From DASVFB01 sp963766345 (lineage in GTDB: Bacteria > Actinomycetota > Thermoleophilia > Gaiellales > Gaiellaceae), in assembly GCA_963766345.1 (NCBI GenBank), contig CAVXZL010000001.1, positions 1 to 64,000 on the forward strand: a DNA stretch of 64,000 nucleotides. Reading direction: 5' to 3'. The notes beneath the pieces were generated by a model, which was given only the letters and a program-made list of their open reading frames with translations, ran no database searches and had not been told where the DNA came from. Positions 49,174 through 57,887 of this stretch are shown here, one piece after another; positions within the stretch are counted from its first letter, which is position 1; each line of letters begins with the position of its first letter. A program made the translations under genes and the position numbers.

Positions 49174-50856
49174 GTGGAAGCGAAGCACGACGTGCTGGTC
49201 GTCGGCGCGGGTTGCGCGGGCATGCGGGCAGCGATCGAGGCGTTCGACGCCGGTGCAGACGTGGGTGTCATCTCGAAGCTCCACCCGACGCGCAGCCACT
49301 CCGGCGCGGCCGAGGGCGGCATCAACGCGGCGCTCGGCAACGCGGGGGAGGACGACCCGGAGAAGCACACGTTCGACACCGTCAAGGGCTCGGACTACAT
49401 CGGCGACCAGGACGCGATCGAGATCCTGTGCCGTGAGGCGCCGGGCGACATCTACCAGCTCGAGCACTGGGGCGCGTTCTTCTCGCGACGCGACGACGGC
49501 AAGCTCGCGCAGCGCCCGTTCGGCGCGGCCGGCTCGCCGCGCACCGTGTATGCGGCCGACATCACCGGCCACGTCCTGATCCAGGTTCTCTACGAGCAGC
49601 TGTGCCGGCGCAACATCACGGTGTACGAGGAGTTCTTCGCGTGGCGCCTCGTCATCAACGACGACCGCTGCCAGGGCGTCATCTGCTGGGACCTGCTCGA
49701 CGGCGGCCTGCGGACGATCGGCGGCAAGACGGTGGTGCTCGCCACCGGCGGCGCCGGGCGCCTCTATCGCGCGACGACGAACGCGTATGCGTGCACCGGC
49801 GACGGCATGGCGATGGCGCTGCGTTCGGGGCTGCCGCTGAAGGACATGGAGTTCATGCAGTTCCACCCGACGACGCTGTTCCCGTCGGGAATCCTCATCA
49901 CCGAGGGCTGCCGCGGCGAGGGCGGGTACCTGATCAACAAGGACGGCGAGCGCTTCATGAAGCACTACGCGCCGAACGCGATGGAGCTCGCGTCGCGCGA
50001 CGTCGTCTCGCGCTCGGAGACGACCGAGATCGAGGAAGGGCGCGGCGTCAACGGCTCCATCTACCTCGACCTGCGGCATCTCGGGGCCGAGCGGATCATC
50101 GACCGGCTTCCCGGCTCCCGCGAGCTCGCGATGACCTACGCGGGAGTCGACCCGATCTACGACCCCATCCCCGTCAGGCCCGGAGCGCACTACCACATGG
50201 GCGGCGTCGACACCAACAACGACGGCCTCACGGAGCTGACCGGCCTCTACGCGTCCGGAGAGGCGGCGTGCGTCTCCGTGCACGGCGCGAACCGCCTCGG
50301 AGGCAACTCGCTGATGGAGACGATCACGTTCGGCCGGCGCTCCGGACGTGCCGCGGCCGAATGGGCGCTGTCGCATACGACGGTCGAGGTGCCGGAGTCG
50401 CAGGAGCGTGACGCCGAGCACGACCTCCAGGAGCTGCTCGACCGGCCCGGCGGTGAGCGCCCGTGGAAGATCCGCGACGAGCTCGGCGCGTCGATGCTCG
50501 AGAACTTCGGCGTCTTCCGGCGCGAAGAGAAGATGGTGCGCCAGGTGGAAATCATCGACGAGCTGCGCGAGCGCTATGAAAACGTCTACGTCGAGGACAA
50601 GGGCGAGGTCTTCAACAGCGATCTCACGCAGGCGATCGAGCTCGGGTACATGCTCGACCTCGCCGCGTGCATGCTCCAGGCCGGCATCGCGCGCAAGGAG
50701 AGCCGCGGAGCGCACTCGCGACCGTACGACTATCCCAAGCGCGACGACGCTCGCTTCATGAAGCACTCGATCACGCGCTGGGTCGACGGGCAGCCGGAGC
50801 TGTCGTACAAGGACGTGCGCTTCACGAAGTACGAGCCGACGGAAAGGAAGTACTGA
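49174..50856 (+). CDS. sdhA: Succinate dehydrogenase / fumarate reductase flavoprotein subunit
   Basis: 560 residues. FAD-binding DVLVVGAGCAGMRAAIEA at the N-terminus, the covalent-flavin His region SKLHPTRSHSGAAEGGINAA (about 35-54), LATGGAGRLYRATTNA, the active-site MQFHPTTLFPSG (about 231) and the Arg region HYHMGGVDTN with ASGEAACVSVHGANRLGGNS. GTG 49174 follows GAGGAC. First gene of sdhA-lipoprotein-sdhB-sdhE. Confidence 0.95.
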   Translation: MEAKHDVLVVGAGCAGMRAAIEAFDAGADVGVISKLHPTRSHSGAAEGGINAALGNAGEDDPEKHTFDTVKGSDYIGDQDAIEILCREAPGDIYQLEHWGAFFSRRDDGKLAQRPFGAAGSPRTVYAADITGHVLIQVLYEQLCRRNITVYEEFFAWRLVINDDRCQGVICWDLLDGGLRTIGGKTVVLATGGAGRLYRATTNAYACTGDGMAMALRSGLPLKDMEFMQFHPTTLFPSGILITEGCRGEGGYLINKDGERFMKHYAPNAMELASRDVVSRSETTEIEEGRGVNGSIYLDLRHLGAERIIDRLPGSRELAMTYAGVDPIYDPIPVRPGAHYHMGGVDTNNDGLTELTGLYASGEAACVSVHGANRLGGNSLMETITFGRRSGRAAAEWALSHTTVEVPESQERDAEHDLQELLDRPGGERPWKIRDELGASMLENFGVFRREEKMVRQVEIIDELRERYENVYVEDKGEVFNSDLTQAIELGYMLDLAACMLQAGIARKESRGAHSRPYDYPKRDDARFMKHSITRWVDGQPELSYKDVRFTKYEPTERKY

Positions 50857-51584
50857 TGCAGCGGATCGCCCTCGTGTTCATGGTTCTGCCGCTCGCTCTC
50901 GCGGCGTGCAGCGGCACCGAGTCGCGCGTCGCGCGCCAGCTGACACCGACGGCGTCGGTGCGGCAGGCCGCGAACAAGACGACGGCGGCGACGAGCGCGC
51001 ACCTGACGTTCAACGCCTCCGGCGCGTTCGGCGGGCAGAACGGCTCTCTGACCGGCAGCGCCGATTTCGACAATGCCAACCATCGCGGCTCGTTCCATCT
51101 CGACGTGCCGGAGTACGGCGCATTCGACCTGATCCTCGACGGCAATACGGCATACGTGGGAGCTCCCTTCCTGAAGGCGTTCCTGCCCGCGGGGAAGACG
51201 TGGCTCAAGCTCGACGGAAAGACGCGCAGCAGTGCGCTGCCGAAGTCGATTCCGCAGGATCCGAAGGAGGCGCTGGCGCGCTTGAAGAAGCTCGCCGACG
51301 TACGCAAGGTCGGCGAGGAGACGATCGACGGAGTGACCACGACTCACTACCACGGCGTCGGCCGCCTCGACCACGGCGCGTTCGACGTGTGGATCGGCAA
51401 CGACGACGGGTACGTCCGTCGCGTGCGCGCGGGAGCGAACGGCAAGCAGGGGCACGGCGAGCTCGTCGTCACGCTCTCGGACTTCGGCGAGTCCGTTTCC
51501 GTGACTCCGCCGCCGGCGTCCGAGACCGCGGACGCGGCGGCCCTCATGAGCTCCTTCAAGACCAACCTCTTCAAGCGCGGATGA
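50856..51584 (+). CDS. LppX/LprAFG-like lipoprotein inside the sdh operon
   Basis: 242 residues. A type II signal peptide with lipobox LALAAC (Cys18) precedes a beta-rich LolA-like domain (HLTFNASGAFGG, GSADFDNANHRGSFHLD, GEETIDGVTTTHYHGVGRLD). It resembles mycobacterial LppX/LprG lipid-binding lipoproteins. It overlaps sdhA by one base (TGATG) and sdhB by four (ATGA), so it is co-translated with the respiratory complex. A lipid- or quinone-related support role is speculative. Confidence 0.87.
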   Translation: MQRIALVFMVLPLALAACSGTESRVARQLTPTASVRQAANKTTAATSAHLTFNASGAFGGQNGSLTGSADFDNANHRGSFHLDVPEYGAFDLILDGNTAYVGAPFLKAFLPAGKTWLKLDGKTRSSALPKSIPQDPKEALARLKKLADVRKVGEETIDGVTTTHYHGVGRLDHGAFDVWIGNDDGYVRRVRAGANGKQGHGELVVTLSDFGESVSVTPPPASETADAAALMSSFKTNLFKRG

Positions 51585-52765
51585 AGGTCGGCCTCAAGAT
51601 CTGGCGGTACGACTCGTCGACGGGCGACCGCGCGCTGAAGGAGTACGAGCTCGACGCGCCGGAGGAGGCGACCCTCCTCGACTGCCTCGATCTCATCAAG
51701 GACCAGCAAGACGGCACGCTCGCGTACCGCAAGAGCTGCCGGATGATGATCTGCGGCTCGTGCGGCATGCGCATGGACGGCGCCGCGGTGCTCGCGTGCA
51801 AGACGCGCATGTACGAGATCGCGGAGAGCGGCCACGTGCCGGTCGTCTCGGCGATGGGCAACCTGCCGATCGTCAAGGACCTCGTCGTCGACATGACGCC
51901 GTTCTGGTCGAAGTTCCGCGCGGTCGGGCCGTGGCTGAATCCCGGCTACGACCAGCCGGCCGACGGCAAGGAGTACCGGATCTCGCAGGAGCGCATGAAC
52001 GTCATCCACAAGGAGTCGCTCTGCATCAACTGCGGCTGCTGCGTGTCCGAGTGCAACGCCATGGAGGCGGACCCGGAGTTCCTCGGCCCGCAGGCGCTCG
52101 CGAAGGGGATGCGCTTCGTCGGCGATCCGCGCGAGGCGAAGGCCGTCGAGCGGCTCGAGGACTACAACTCGGAGCACGGGATCTGGGACTGCACGCGGTG
52201 CTACTTCTGCAACGAGCGCTGCCCGAAGGGCGTCGACCCGCGCGACGCGATCGCGAAGCTCGGCGCCGAGTCGATCAAGCACGGCATCGACCGCGACATG
52301 GGCGCGAAGCACGCGAAGTGGTTCGTCACGTCCGCGAAGACGACGGGCTGGCTGCGCGAGACCGAGCTCGTGCCGAAGACGCAGGGGATCAAGGCGGCGA
52401 TCCAGCAGACGGGCTTCGCGCTCGGCCTGCTGAAGCACGGCAAGGTGCCGCTGCCCGTGCCGCCGCACGTCGCAAAGGACGTGCCGCAGGCGCGCGCGCT
52501 CCACGACATCGTGAACTCGCAGGACCGGCTGGGCGCGCTCGGGATCGTGCAGGGCGAGCGCGCGCTGTCGCGCCTCGAGCACGGCACCCACGCCGGGGGC
52601 AACGCGGAGCGCGGGCCCTACGGCGAGGGCTCGTTCCCGCGGCCGTTCCTCCCCGGCGAGGACGGCGCTCCGCCGGCCGGCGGGGACGAGGGCATGGGCA
52701 GCCGCACGCAGGCCGACGTGACGCCCGGCGCGGAACCGACGAAGAAGCCCGGCGGCGGCGCCTGA
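51581..52765 (+). CDS. sdhB: Succinate dehydrogenase / fumarate reductase iron-sulfur subunit with long C-terminal extension
   Basis: 394 residues against about 240-250 usual. [2Fe-2S] ligands are in SCRMMICGSCGMRMDG and LACK (about 52-74). The two further clusters are CINCGCCVSECNAM (about 149-162) and CTRCYFCNERCPKG (about 206-219). The last 150 residues are an extension, partly helical and ending in a Gly/Pro-rich disordered tail. Electrons pass from SdhA through these clusters toward the quinone-reducing part. ATG overlaps the lipoprotein stop. Confidence 0.93.
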   Translation: MKVGLKIWRYDSSTGDRALKEYELDAPEEATLLDCLDLIKDQQDGTLAYRKSCRMMICGSCGMRMDGAAVLACKTRMYEIAESGHVPVVSAMGNLPIVKDLVVDMTPFWSKFRAVGPWLNPGYDQPADGKEYRISQERMNVIHKESLCINCGCCVSECNAMEADPEFLGPQALAKGMRFVGDPREAKAVERLEDYNSEHGIWDCTRCYFCNERCPKGVDPRDAIAKLGAESIKHGIDRDMGAKHAKWFVTSAKTTGWLRETELVPKTQGIKAAIQQTGFALGLLKHGKVPLPVPPHVAKDVPQARALHDIVNSQDRLGALGIVQGERALSRLEHGTHAGGNAERGPYGEGSFPRPFLPGEDGAPPAGGDEGMGSRTQADVTPGAEPTKKPGGGA

Positions 52766-53649
52766 TGGCCAGGGTCGCGTACTACAAGGGCTGTCTCGCC
52801 TCCCTCTCGGCGAAGGAGCTCGACATCTCGACTCAGGCGCTGGCGCCGATGCTCGATCTCGAGCTCGAGGAGCTGGAATCGGTCACGTGCTGCGGCGCCG
52901 GGGACATTCACGAGGCCGAGCCGGACTACTACCTGCACCTGAACGCGCGCATCCTCGCGTACGCGGAGGCGACCGGCGCCGACACGCTCATGACGATCTG
53001 CAACGTCTGCACGCTCAACCTGCGACAGGCGAACTGGCAGCTCAAGGGCGACGAAGCACTCCGCGAACGCGTGAACGCGAACCTCGCCGCGGTTGGCGTG
53101 CCCGCGTACTCCGGAAGCGTCGACGTGAAGCACTTCCTCTGGCTCGTCGCGGAGGGCGAGGGCTACGAGCTGCTGAAGCAGGCTGCCCACAAGGGGCTGA
53201 AGGGCCTGAAGGTCGCGCCGTTCTACGGGTGCCAGATCCTGCGGCCGTCGAAGATCATGGGCTTCGAGGATCCGGACCGGCCGTGGTCGCTCGAGAAGAT
53301 CATCGAGGCGTGCGGGGGCGAGCCGATCGACTATCCGGCGAAGATCAAGTGCTGCGGCTTCCCGATCATCCAGGCACGCGAGGAGACCGCACTTCAAGAG
53401 CTGATCCAGCCCATCGAGCAGGCGATGGAGCGCGGGGCGGACGCGATGGTCACGCCGTGCCCGCTCTGCCACCTGTCGCTCGACGCGTGGCAGTCGAAGC
53501 TGCGCGCTTCGACCGGCCGTGACTTCCGCATGCCGATCCTGCACCTCTCCCAGTTGATCGGCGTCGCCGCCGGCTTCGAGGAGTCCGCACTGCGGTTCAA
53601 GCGGCACGTCGTGTCGGTCGAGCCGGTCGTCGCGAAACTGCAAGCCTGA
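52765..53649 (+). CDS. SdhE / HdrB-like subunit with two CCG domains
   Basis: 294 residues. Two cysteine-rich CCG modules: CCGAG with CNVC (about 43-92) and CCGFP with CPLCH (about 196-236), as in heterodisulfide reductase subunit B and the SdhE subunit of type E succinate:quinone reductases. N-terminal YYKGCLASLSAKELD supplies a further Cys. No membrane helices are seen, so it likely carries a non-cubane cluster and contacts quinone or membrane via amphipathic parts. ATG overlaps the sdhB stop. Confidence 0.88.
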   Translation: MARVAYYKGCLASLSAKELDISTQALAPMLDLELEELESVTCCGAGDIHEAEPDYYLHLNARILAYAEATGADTLMTICNVCTLNLRQANWQLKGDEALRERVNANLAAVGVPAYSGSVDVKHFLWLVAEGEGYELLKQAAHKGLKGLKVAPFYGCQILRPSKIMGFEDPDRPWSLEKIIEACGGEPIDYPAKIKCCGFPIIQAREETALQELIQPIEQAMERGADAMVTPCPLCHLSLDAWQSKLRASTGRDFRMPILHLSQLIGVAAGFEESALRFKRHVVSVEPVVAKLQA

Positions 53650-54458
53650 AACCGCTCGCGGCAGTCGCGGCGGCGGCGCTCGGCTGGGCGTGGTTCGAGG
53701 CGGGCTGGGTGCGGCTCGACACGCTCGAGGTCCCGCTGCCGGGCCTTGCGCCCGAGCTCGACGGCCTCCGGATCGCGCACCTGTCGGACTTCCACCTCGG
53801 CATGCGCGGGCGCTCCACGAATGCCGTCGAGAAAGCGGTCGAGTGGGTCGACGAGCGGCAACCCGACCTGACGCTTCTCACCGGCGACCTTCTGACGCGC
53901 GCGTCGGGAGAAGCCACGCTCCGCGCGCTGCTGCCGCGGCTGCCACGTGCCTATGCGATCCTCGGCAACCACGACCTCGCGATCAGCCGCGACCCGTTCG
54001 TCGAGCGAACGTTCGTGACCGACCTCTCGCCGGTCCGGCTGCTGTCGGACGAGGCAGTGACGCTCGACGTCCGCGGCCGGCGGGTGTACATGGCCGGCGC
54101 CGATCCACGCTCGCGCTGGGTGAAGTCCCGGCCGCAACCGCGCGATCTCGCGGTTCCACGCGAAGAGGCCGACCTCCGGATCCTGCTCGTGCATTACCCG
54201 GAGCTCGTCGACGACCTGCGGCCCGGCGCGTTCGACCTCGTCGTCTCGGGTCACATGCACGACGGGCAGATCTGCCTGCCGTACCCGGGCGGCAAGCTGC
54301 GGTTCGCGCACCTCAGCGCGCGTTACACGCACGGGCTCTACCGGACGCGCGGCGGCTCGATGCACGTGTCCGCCGGGCTCGGCACGACGTTCGTTCCGTT
54401 CCGTTTCGCGGCGCGACCCGAAGCCACGGAACTAGTGCTACAAGGTGAAGCGCGATGA
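53646..54458 (+). CDS. Membrane-anchored metallophosphoesterase (YkuE-like), apparent CTG start
   Basis: About 270 residues. Two-metal calcineurin-type site: AHLSDFHLG, TGDLL, ILGNHDLA, VHYPEL and SGHMHDGQI. GTG 53709 would drop the N-terminal helix KPLAAVAAAALGWAWFEAGW, which is the membrane anchor expected of this family. The CTG at 53646 overlaps the preceding TGA stop as CTGA, mirroring the ATGA, GTGA and TTGA overlaps elsewhere. No ATG, GTG or TTG was found in the stretch of this frame examined upstream. A UDP-lipid or phospholipid pyrophosphatase role is possible by family. Confidence 0.85.
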   Translation: MKPLAAVAAAALGWAWFEAGWVRLDTLEVPLPGLAPELDGLRIAHLSDFHLGMRGRSTNAVEKAVEWVDERQPDLTLLTGDLLTRASGEATLRALLPRLPRAYAILGNHDLAISRDPFVERTFVTDLSPVRLLSDEAVTLDVRGRRVYMAGADPRSRWVKSRPQPRDLAVPREEADLRILLVHYPELVDDLRPGAFDLVVSGHMHDGQICLPYPGGKLRFAHLSARYTHGLYRTRGGSMHVSAGLGTTFVPFRFAARPEATELVLQGEAR

Positions 54459-55078
54459 GCACCCGGGTCGTGGGCCTCACGGGCGCGACGCTCGAGACGA
54501 CGCCGAGCGTCTGCCACACGTGCGTCTGGTGGCAGTCGCGGCTCGGGCGCGAGACGGAGAAGCGGCGCTGGATCGAGCGGATCGAAGACGACTCGGGCTC
54601 CTGGGGCGCCGTCTACCACGACGACGACGGGCGGCTCCTCGGCTCGATGCAGTTCGGGCCGGCGAGCTTCTTCCCGCGCGCGCAGGAGCTGCCGGCCGGG
54701 CCCGCGAGCGACGACGCGTTCCTCGTCACGTGCGCGTACCTCTCCGAGCCGACGACGCCCTGGGTGATGCAGTCGCTCTTTCTCACCGCGATCGGGGAAG
54801 CACGAGAACGGCACGCGCCGGCGCTCGAGGCGTTCGCATACCGCTATCGCGAGGGCGAGTCGGCGTACGAGCGCTTCGAGGTGCACCGCACCGTGTTCCC
54901 GCGCGACTTCCTGGCCGACTTCGGCTTTCGCACGCTGCGCGCGCAGGGCCGCGTCGAGCTGTGCCGCCTCGAGCTCGGCGGCCTGCAGCCCGTGCTGGAG
55001 GGCAAGCGCGTGGAAGTGCTCCGCAAGCTGCGCGAGGTCTTCGCGCCACCTTCGCCGGTGCCGCAGCGCATCCCGTAA
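54455..55078 (+). CDS. GNAT-family acetyltransferase-like protein
   Basis: 207 residues. The N-terminal CHTCVWWQSRLGRETEKRRW is unusual for simple GNATs, with two cysteines and tryptophans. The middle shows GNAT-like strands (GAVYHDDDGRLLGSMQFGPA, AFLVTCAYLSEP) and a helix ARERHAPALEAFAYRYREG. The classical Q/R-x2-G-x-G/A loop is not clear. ATG overlaps the preceding stop (ATGA). Family assignment is by pattern and the function is unknown. Confidence 0.7.
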   Translation: MSTRVVGLTGATLETTPSVCHTCVWWQSRLGRETEKRRWIERIEDDSGSWGAVYHDDDGRLLGSMQFGPASFFPRAQELPAGPASDDAFLVTCAYLSEPTTPWVMQSLFLTAIGEARERHAPALEAFAYRYREGESAYERFEVHRTVFPRDFLADFGFRTLRAQGRVELCRLELGGLQPVLEGKRVEVLRKLREVFAPPSPVPQRIP

Positions 55079-55094
55079 GCAGGCGTAAAGCCGC

Positions 55095-56018
55095 TCAGGC
55101 AGCGAGCGCGCTGCGCTCGACGAGCAGCTGCGCGATCTGCACGGCGTTCAGCGCTGCGCCCTTGCGCAGGTTGTCGCCTGCGACCATCAGCGCGAGGCCG
55201 TTCTTCGTCGTCGGGTCGTGGCGCAGCCTGCCGACGAGCACCTCGTCGACACCCGCGGCCTGCTTCGGGCTCGGGAAGTCGACGAGTCGCAGGCCCGGCG
55301 CGTTCGCGAGCACGTCGCGAGCCTGCTCGGGCGAGAGCGCGTCTTCGGTCTCGATCCACACGGCCTCGAGGTGACCGACGAGGACCGGGACGCGCACGCA
55401 CGTCGCGTGCACCGGCAGGTCCGGCAGCTCGAGGATCTTGCGCGTCTCCTCGTGGATCTTCGCCTCCTCCTCGAAGAGCTCGCCGTCGAATTCCCAGTCG
55501 CCGCGCAAGTCGTGATCCTCGACGGGCTCCGCGCGCAGCCGCTCCATCGACTGCTTGCCGGCGCCGGAGACGGACTGATACGTCGCGAGCCGGACGCTCC
55601 TCAGGCCGACAGAATCATGCAGCGGCTTGAGCGCGACCACGAGCTGGATCGTCGAGCAGTTCGGCACGGCGATCACGCCGTTGTGCTCGAGCGCGCGGTC
55701 GCCGTTGACCTCCGGCACGACGAGCGGCACGTCGGGTTCCATGCGCCACGCGGAAGACTTGTCGATCGCGACCGCGCCGCCGCGCACGACGTGCGGCACG
55801 AGCTCGCGGGACGCCGACGCGCCGACCGCCGAGAAGCAGACGTCGAGGCCGCCGGCCTCGAGCGCCTCCGGTGTCGCCTCTTCGACGATGCGGCCGTCCA
55901 ACTCGCTGCCGGCCGACCGCGCCGACGCGAAGTAGCGCACGTCGTCCCAGTCGCGCAGCAGCTCGCGCAGGACGCCGCCGACGGCGCCGGTCGCTCCGAG
56001 GACGCCGATCCTAGGCAA
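55095..56018 (-). CDS. asd: Aspartate-semialdehyde dehydrogenase
   Basis: Reduces aspartyl phosphate to the semialdehyde for lysine, threonine and methionine synthesis. 307 residues: RIGVLGATGAVGGVLREL (NADP loop), VPNCSTIQLVVAL with the nucleophile Cys (about 128), SVSGAGKQSMERL and the catalytic His in HATCVRVPVLVGH (about 227). ATG overlaps the lysC stop by eight bases. Confidence 0.95.
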   Translation of the reverse strand: MPRIGVLGATGAVGGVLRELLRDWDDVRYFASARSAGSELDGRIVEEATPEALEAGGLDVCFSAVGASASRELVPHVVRGGAVAIDKSSAWRMEPDVPLVVPEVNGDRALEHNGVIAVPNCSTIQLVVALKPLHDSVGLRSVRLATYQSVSGAGKQSMERLRAEPVEDHDLRGDWEFDGELFEEEAKIHEETRKILELPDLPVHATCVRVPVLVGHLEAVWIETEDALSPEQARDVLANAPGLRLVDFPSPKQAAGVDEVLVGRLRHDPTTKNGLALMVAGDNLRKGAALNAVQIAQLLVERSALAA

Positions 56019-57249
56019 GCTCGAACGCCTCGTGGAGCGCGCGGACGGACTTCTCGACGTCGTCCGTCGGAACGTGGCACGCGATCTTGATCGCCGACGT
56101 GGTCACGACTACGGGCTCGACTCCTTGTTCGCGTAGCGTCGCGAAGGTCTTCGCGGCGACGCCGGGGTGGCTCTTCATTCCGGCTCCCACGACGCTGACC
56201 TTCCCGAGGTCGTCGCGCAGCGACCACGCGGCGCCGATTCGAGCGAGCGTCCGCTCGACGTCGAATCGGTCCTCGCTCGGCGCGGAGAAGAGGATCTCGC
56301 CGGCGCTCACCTGCACGATCGTGTCGACGTTCACCGACGCGTGCGCGAGCGCGTCGAAGAGGTCCGCGGCGCCGATACCGGTCGCGCGGTAGACGAGCTC
56401 CTCACGCGTGTGCACGACGCCGGAGATGATCGCTTTTTCGAGCATCGGATCCTCCTCCTCGGTGATCCATGTCCCGTCCGCATCGGCGAACGTCGAGCGG
56501 ACGTGAAGCCTCACATTGTGATTTCGCGCGAACTCGACCGAGCGTAGCTGGAGGACGCGCGCGCCGGAAGCCGCCATCTCGAGCATCTCGTCGTAGCTGA
56601 GCGCGTGGAGCTTCTGCGCGTTCGGCGCGATGCGCGGATCCGCCGTGAAGACGCCCTCGACATCCGTGTAGATCTCGCACGTCTCGGCGCCGAGAGCCGC
56701 TGCGAGGGCGACTGCGGTGAGATCGGTGCCGCCGCGGCCGAGCGTGGTGATGTCGAGCGACTCGCTCGACACGCCCTGGAACCCCGCGACGAGCACGATG
56801 CGTCCCGCGTCGAGCGCGTCGTGAATGCGCTTCGCGCGCACCTCGACGATCTTCGCCTTGCCGTGGACGGTGTCCGTGACGATGCCCGCCTGCGAGCCCG
56901 TGAGCGAGATCGCCTGGTGGCCGAGGTCGACGATCGCCATCGCCGCGAGCGCGCACGAGATGCGCTCGCCGACGGAGATGAGCATGTCGAGCTCGCGCGG
57001 ATCGGGATGCTCGGAGACCTCACGCGCGAGGTCGAGCAGCTCGTCCGTCGTGTCGCCCATCGCCGAGAGGACTCCGACGACACGGTTGCCCGCCTCTCGC
57101 GCCTCGACGAGCCGCCGCGCGACGCCCTTCAGGCGCTCGGGCCCCGACACCGAGGTGCCGCCGAACTTCATCACGACGGTGCCCGCGTGCAGTTGGCGCT
57201 CGTCCGCTGCGATCTCGGGGATCGCCTGGTACGTCGCCTCCTGCGTCAC
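56011..57249 (-). CDS. lysC: Aspartate kinase with ACT domains
   Basis: 412 residues. Amino-acid kinase domain with VVMKFGGTSVSGPERL (about 26-41), ISVGERISCALAA, FQGVSSESLDITTLGRGGTD and EIYTDVEGVFTADPR. Two C-terminal ACT domains (about 270-410) give feedback control by lysine and/or threonine. GTG 57249 overlaps the recR stop as GTGA; residues before the kinase core are a short non-conserved arm. First enzyme of the aspartate family pathway. Confidence 0.95.
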   Translation of the reverse strand: MTQEATYQAIPEIAADERQLHAGTVVMKFGGTSVSGPERLKGVARRLVEAREAGNRVVGVLSAMGDTTDELLDLAREVSEHPDPRELDMLISVGERISCALAAMAIVDLGHQAISLTGSQAGIVTDTVHGKAKIVEVRAKRIHDALDAGRIVLVAGFQGVSSESLDITTLGRGGTDLTAVALAAALGAETCEIYTDVEGVFTADPRIAPNAQKLHALSYDEMLEMAASGARVLQLRSVEFARNHNVRLHVRSTFADADGTWITEEEDPMLEKAIISGVVHTREELVYRATGIGAADLFDALAHASVNVDTIVQVSAGEILFSAPSEDRFDVERTLARIGAAWSLRDDLGKVSVVGAGMKSHPGVAAKTFATLREQGVEPVVVTTSAIKIACHVPTDDVEKSVRALHEAFELA

Positions 57250-57839
57250 GACATCTCCCTCCGGCCGGAGAGCGCGCGGCCGAGCGTCACCTCGTCCGCG
57301 TACTCGAGGTCGCCGCCGACCGGCAGGCCGCTTGCGAGCCGAGTGACCCTGACGTGGCCGCGGAGCCGGTCTGCGAGGAAGGCGGCCGTCGCCTCGCCCG
57401 TCATGTTCGGGTTCGTCGCGAGCACGACCTCCTGCACGCCGTTCCGCTCGACGCGGCGGATCAGCTCGTCGATGCGCAGGTGCTCGGGCTCGACGCCGTC
57501 CAGGGGCGAGAGCGAGCCGCCGAGCACGTGGTACAGGCCGCGGTACTCGTGCGTTCGCTCGAGCGAGAGCAGGTCGACCGGTTGCTCGACGACGCAGATC
57601 GTCGTCTGGTCGCGGCGCGCGTCCTCGCAGATGCCGCAGAGCTCGGTCTCGGTGAGGTTGCCGCATTGCGAGCAGAAACGAACGCGCTCCTTGACGTCCT
57701 CGATCGCGCCGGCGAGGGCGAGCGCCTCGTCCTTCGGCCGCGAGAGCAGGTGGAACGCAAGGCGCTGCGCCGTGCGCTGGCCGACGCCGGGAAGCTTCGT
57801 GAGCTGGGCGACGAGGTTGTCCACCGCGGGCGAGAGCAC
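57246..57839 (-). CDS. recR: Recombination protein RecR
   Basis: 197 residues. HhH motif LTKLPGVGQRTAQRLAFHLL, zinc finger CSQCGNLTETELCGIC (about 56-71) and a Toprim domain (TICVVEQPVDLLSLE; ATNPNMTGEATAAFLADRL). It works with RecFO at gaps. GTG 57839 gives the normal RecR N-terminus. The dnaX-ybaB-recR order is interrupted here by a hydrolase and a plus-strand epimerase. Confidence 0.94.
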   Translation of the reverse strand: MLSPAVDNLVAQLTKLPGVGQRTAQRLAFHLLSRPKDEALALAGAIEDVKERVRFCSQCGNLTETELCGICEDARRDQTTICVVEQPVDLLSLERTHEYRGLYHVLGGSLSPLDGVEPEHLRIDELIRRVERNGVQEVVLATNPNMTGEATAAFLADRLRGHVRVTRLASGLPVGGDLEYADEVTLGRALSGRREMS

Positions 57840-57887
57840 CCGGCCATTGTGCCGTTTGGTCCCGGCCGTCACGGGCAGGGGAGGGCG

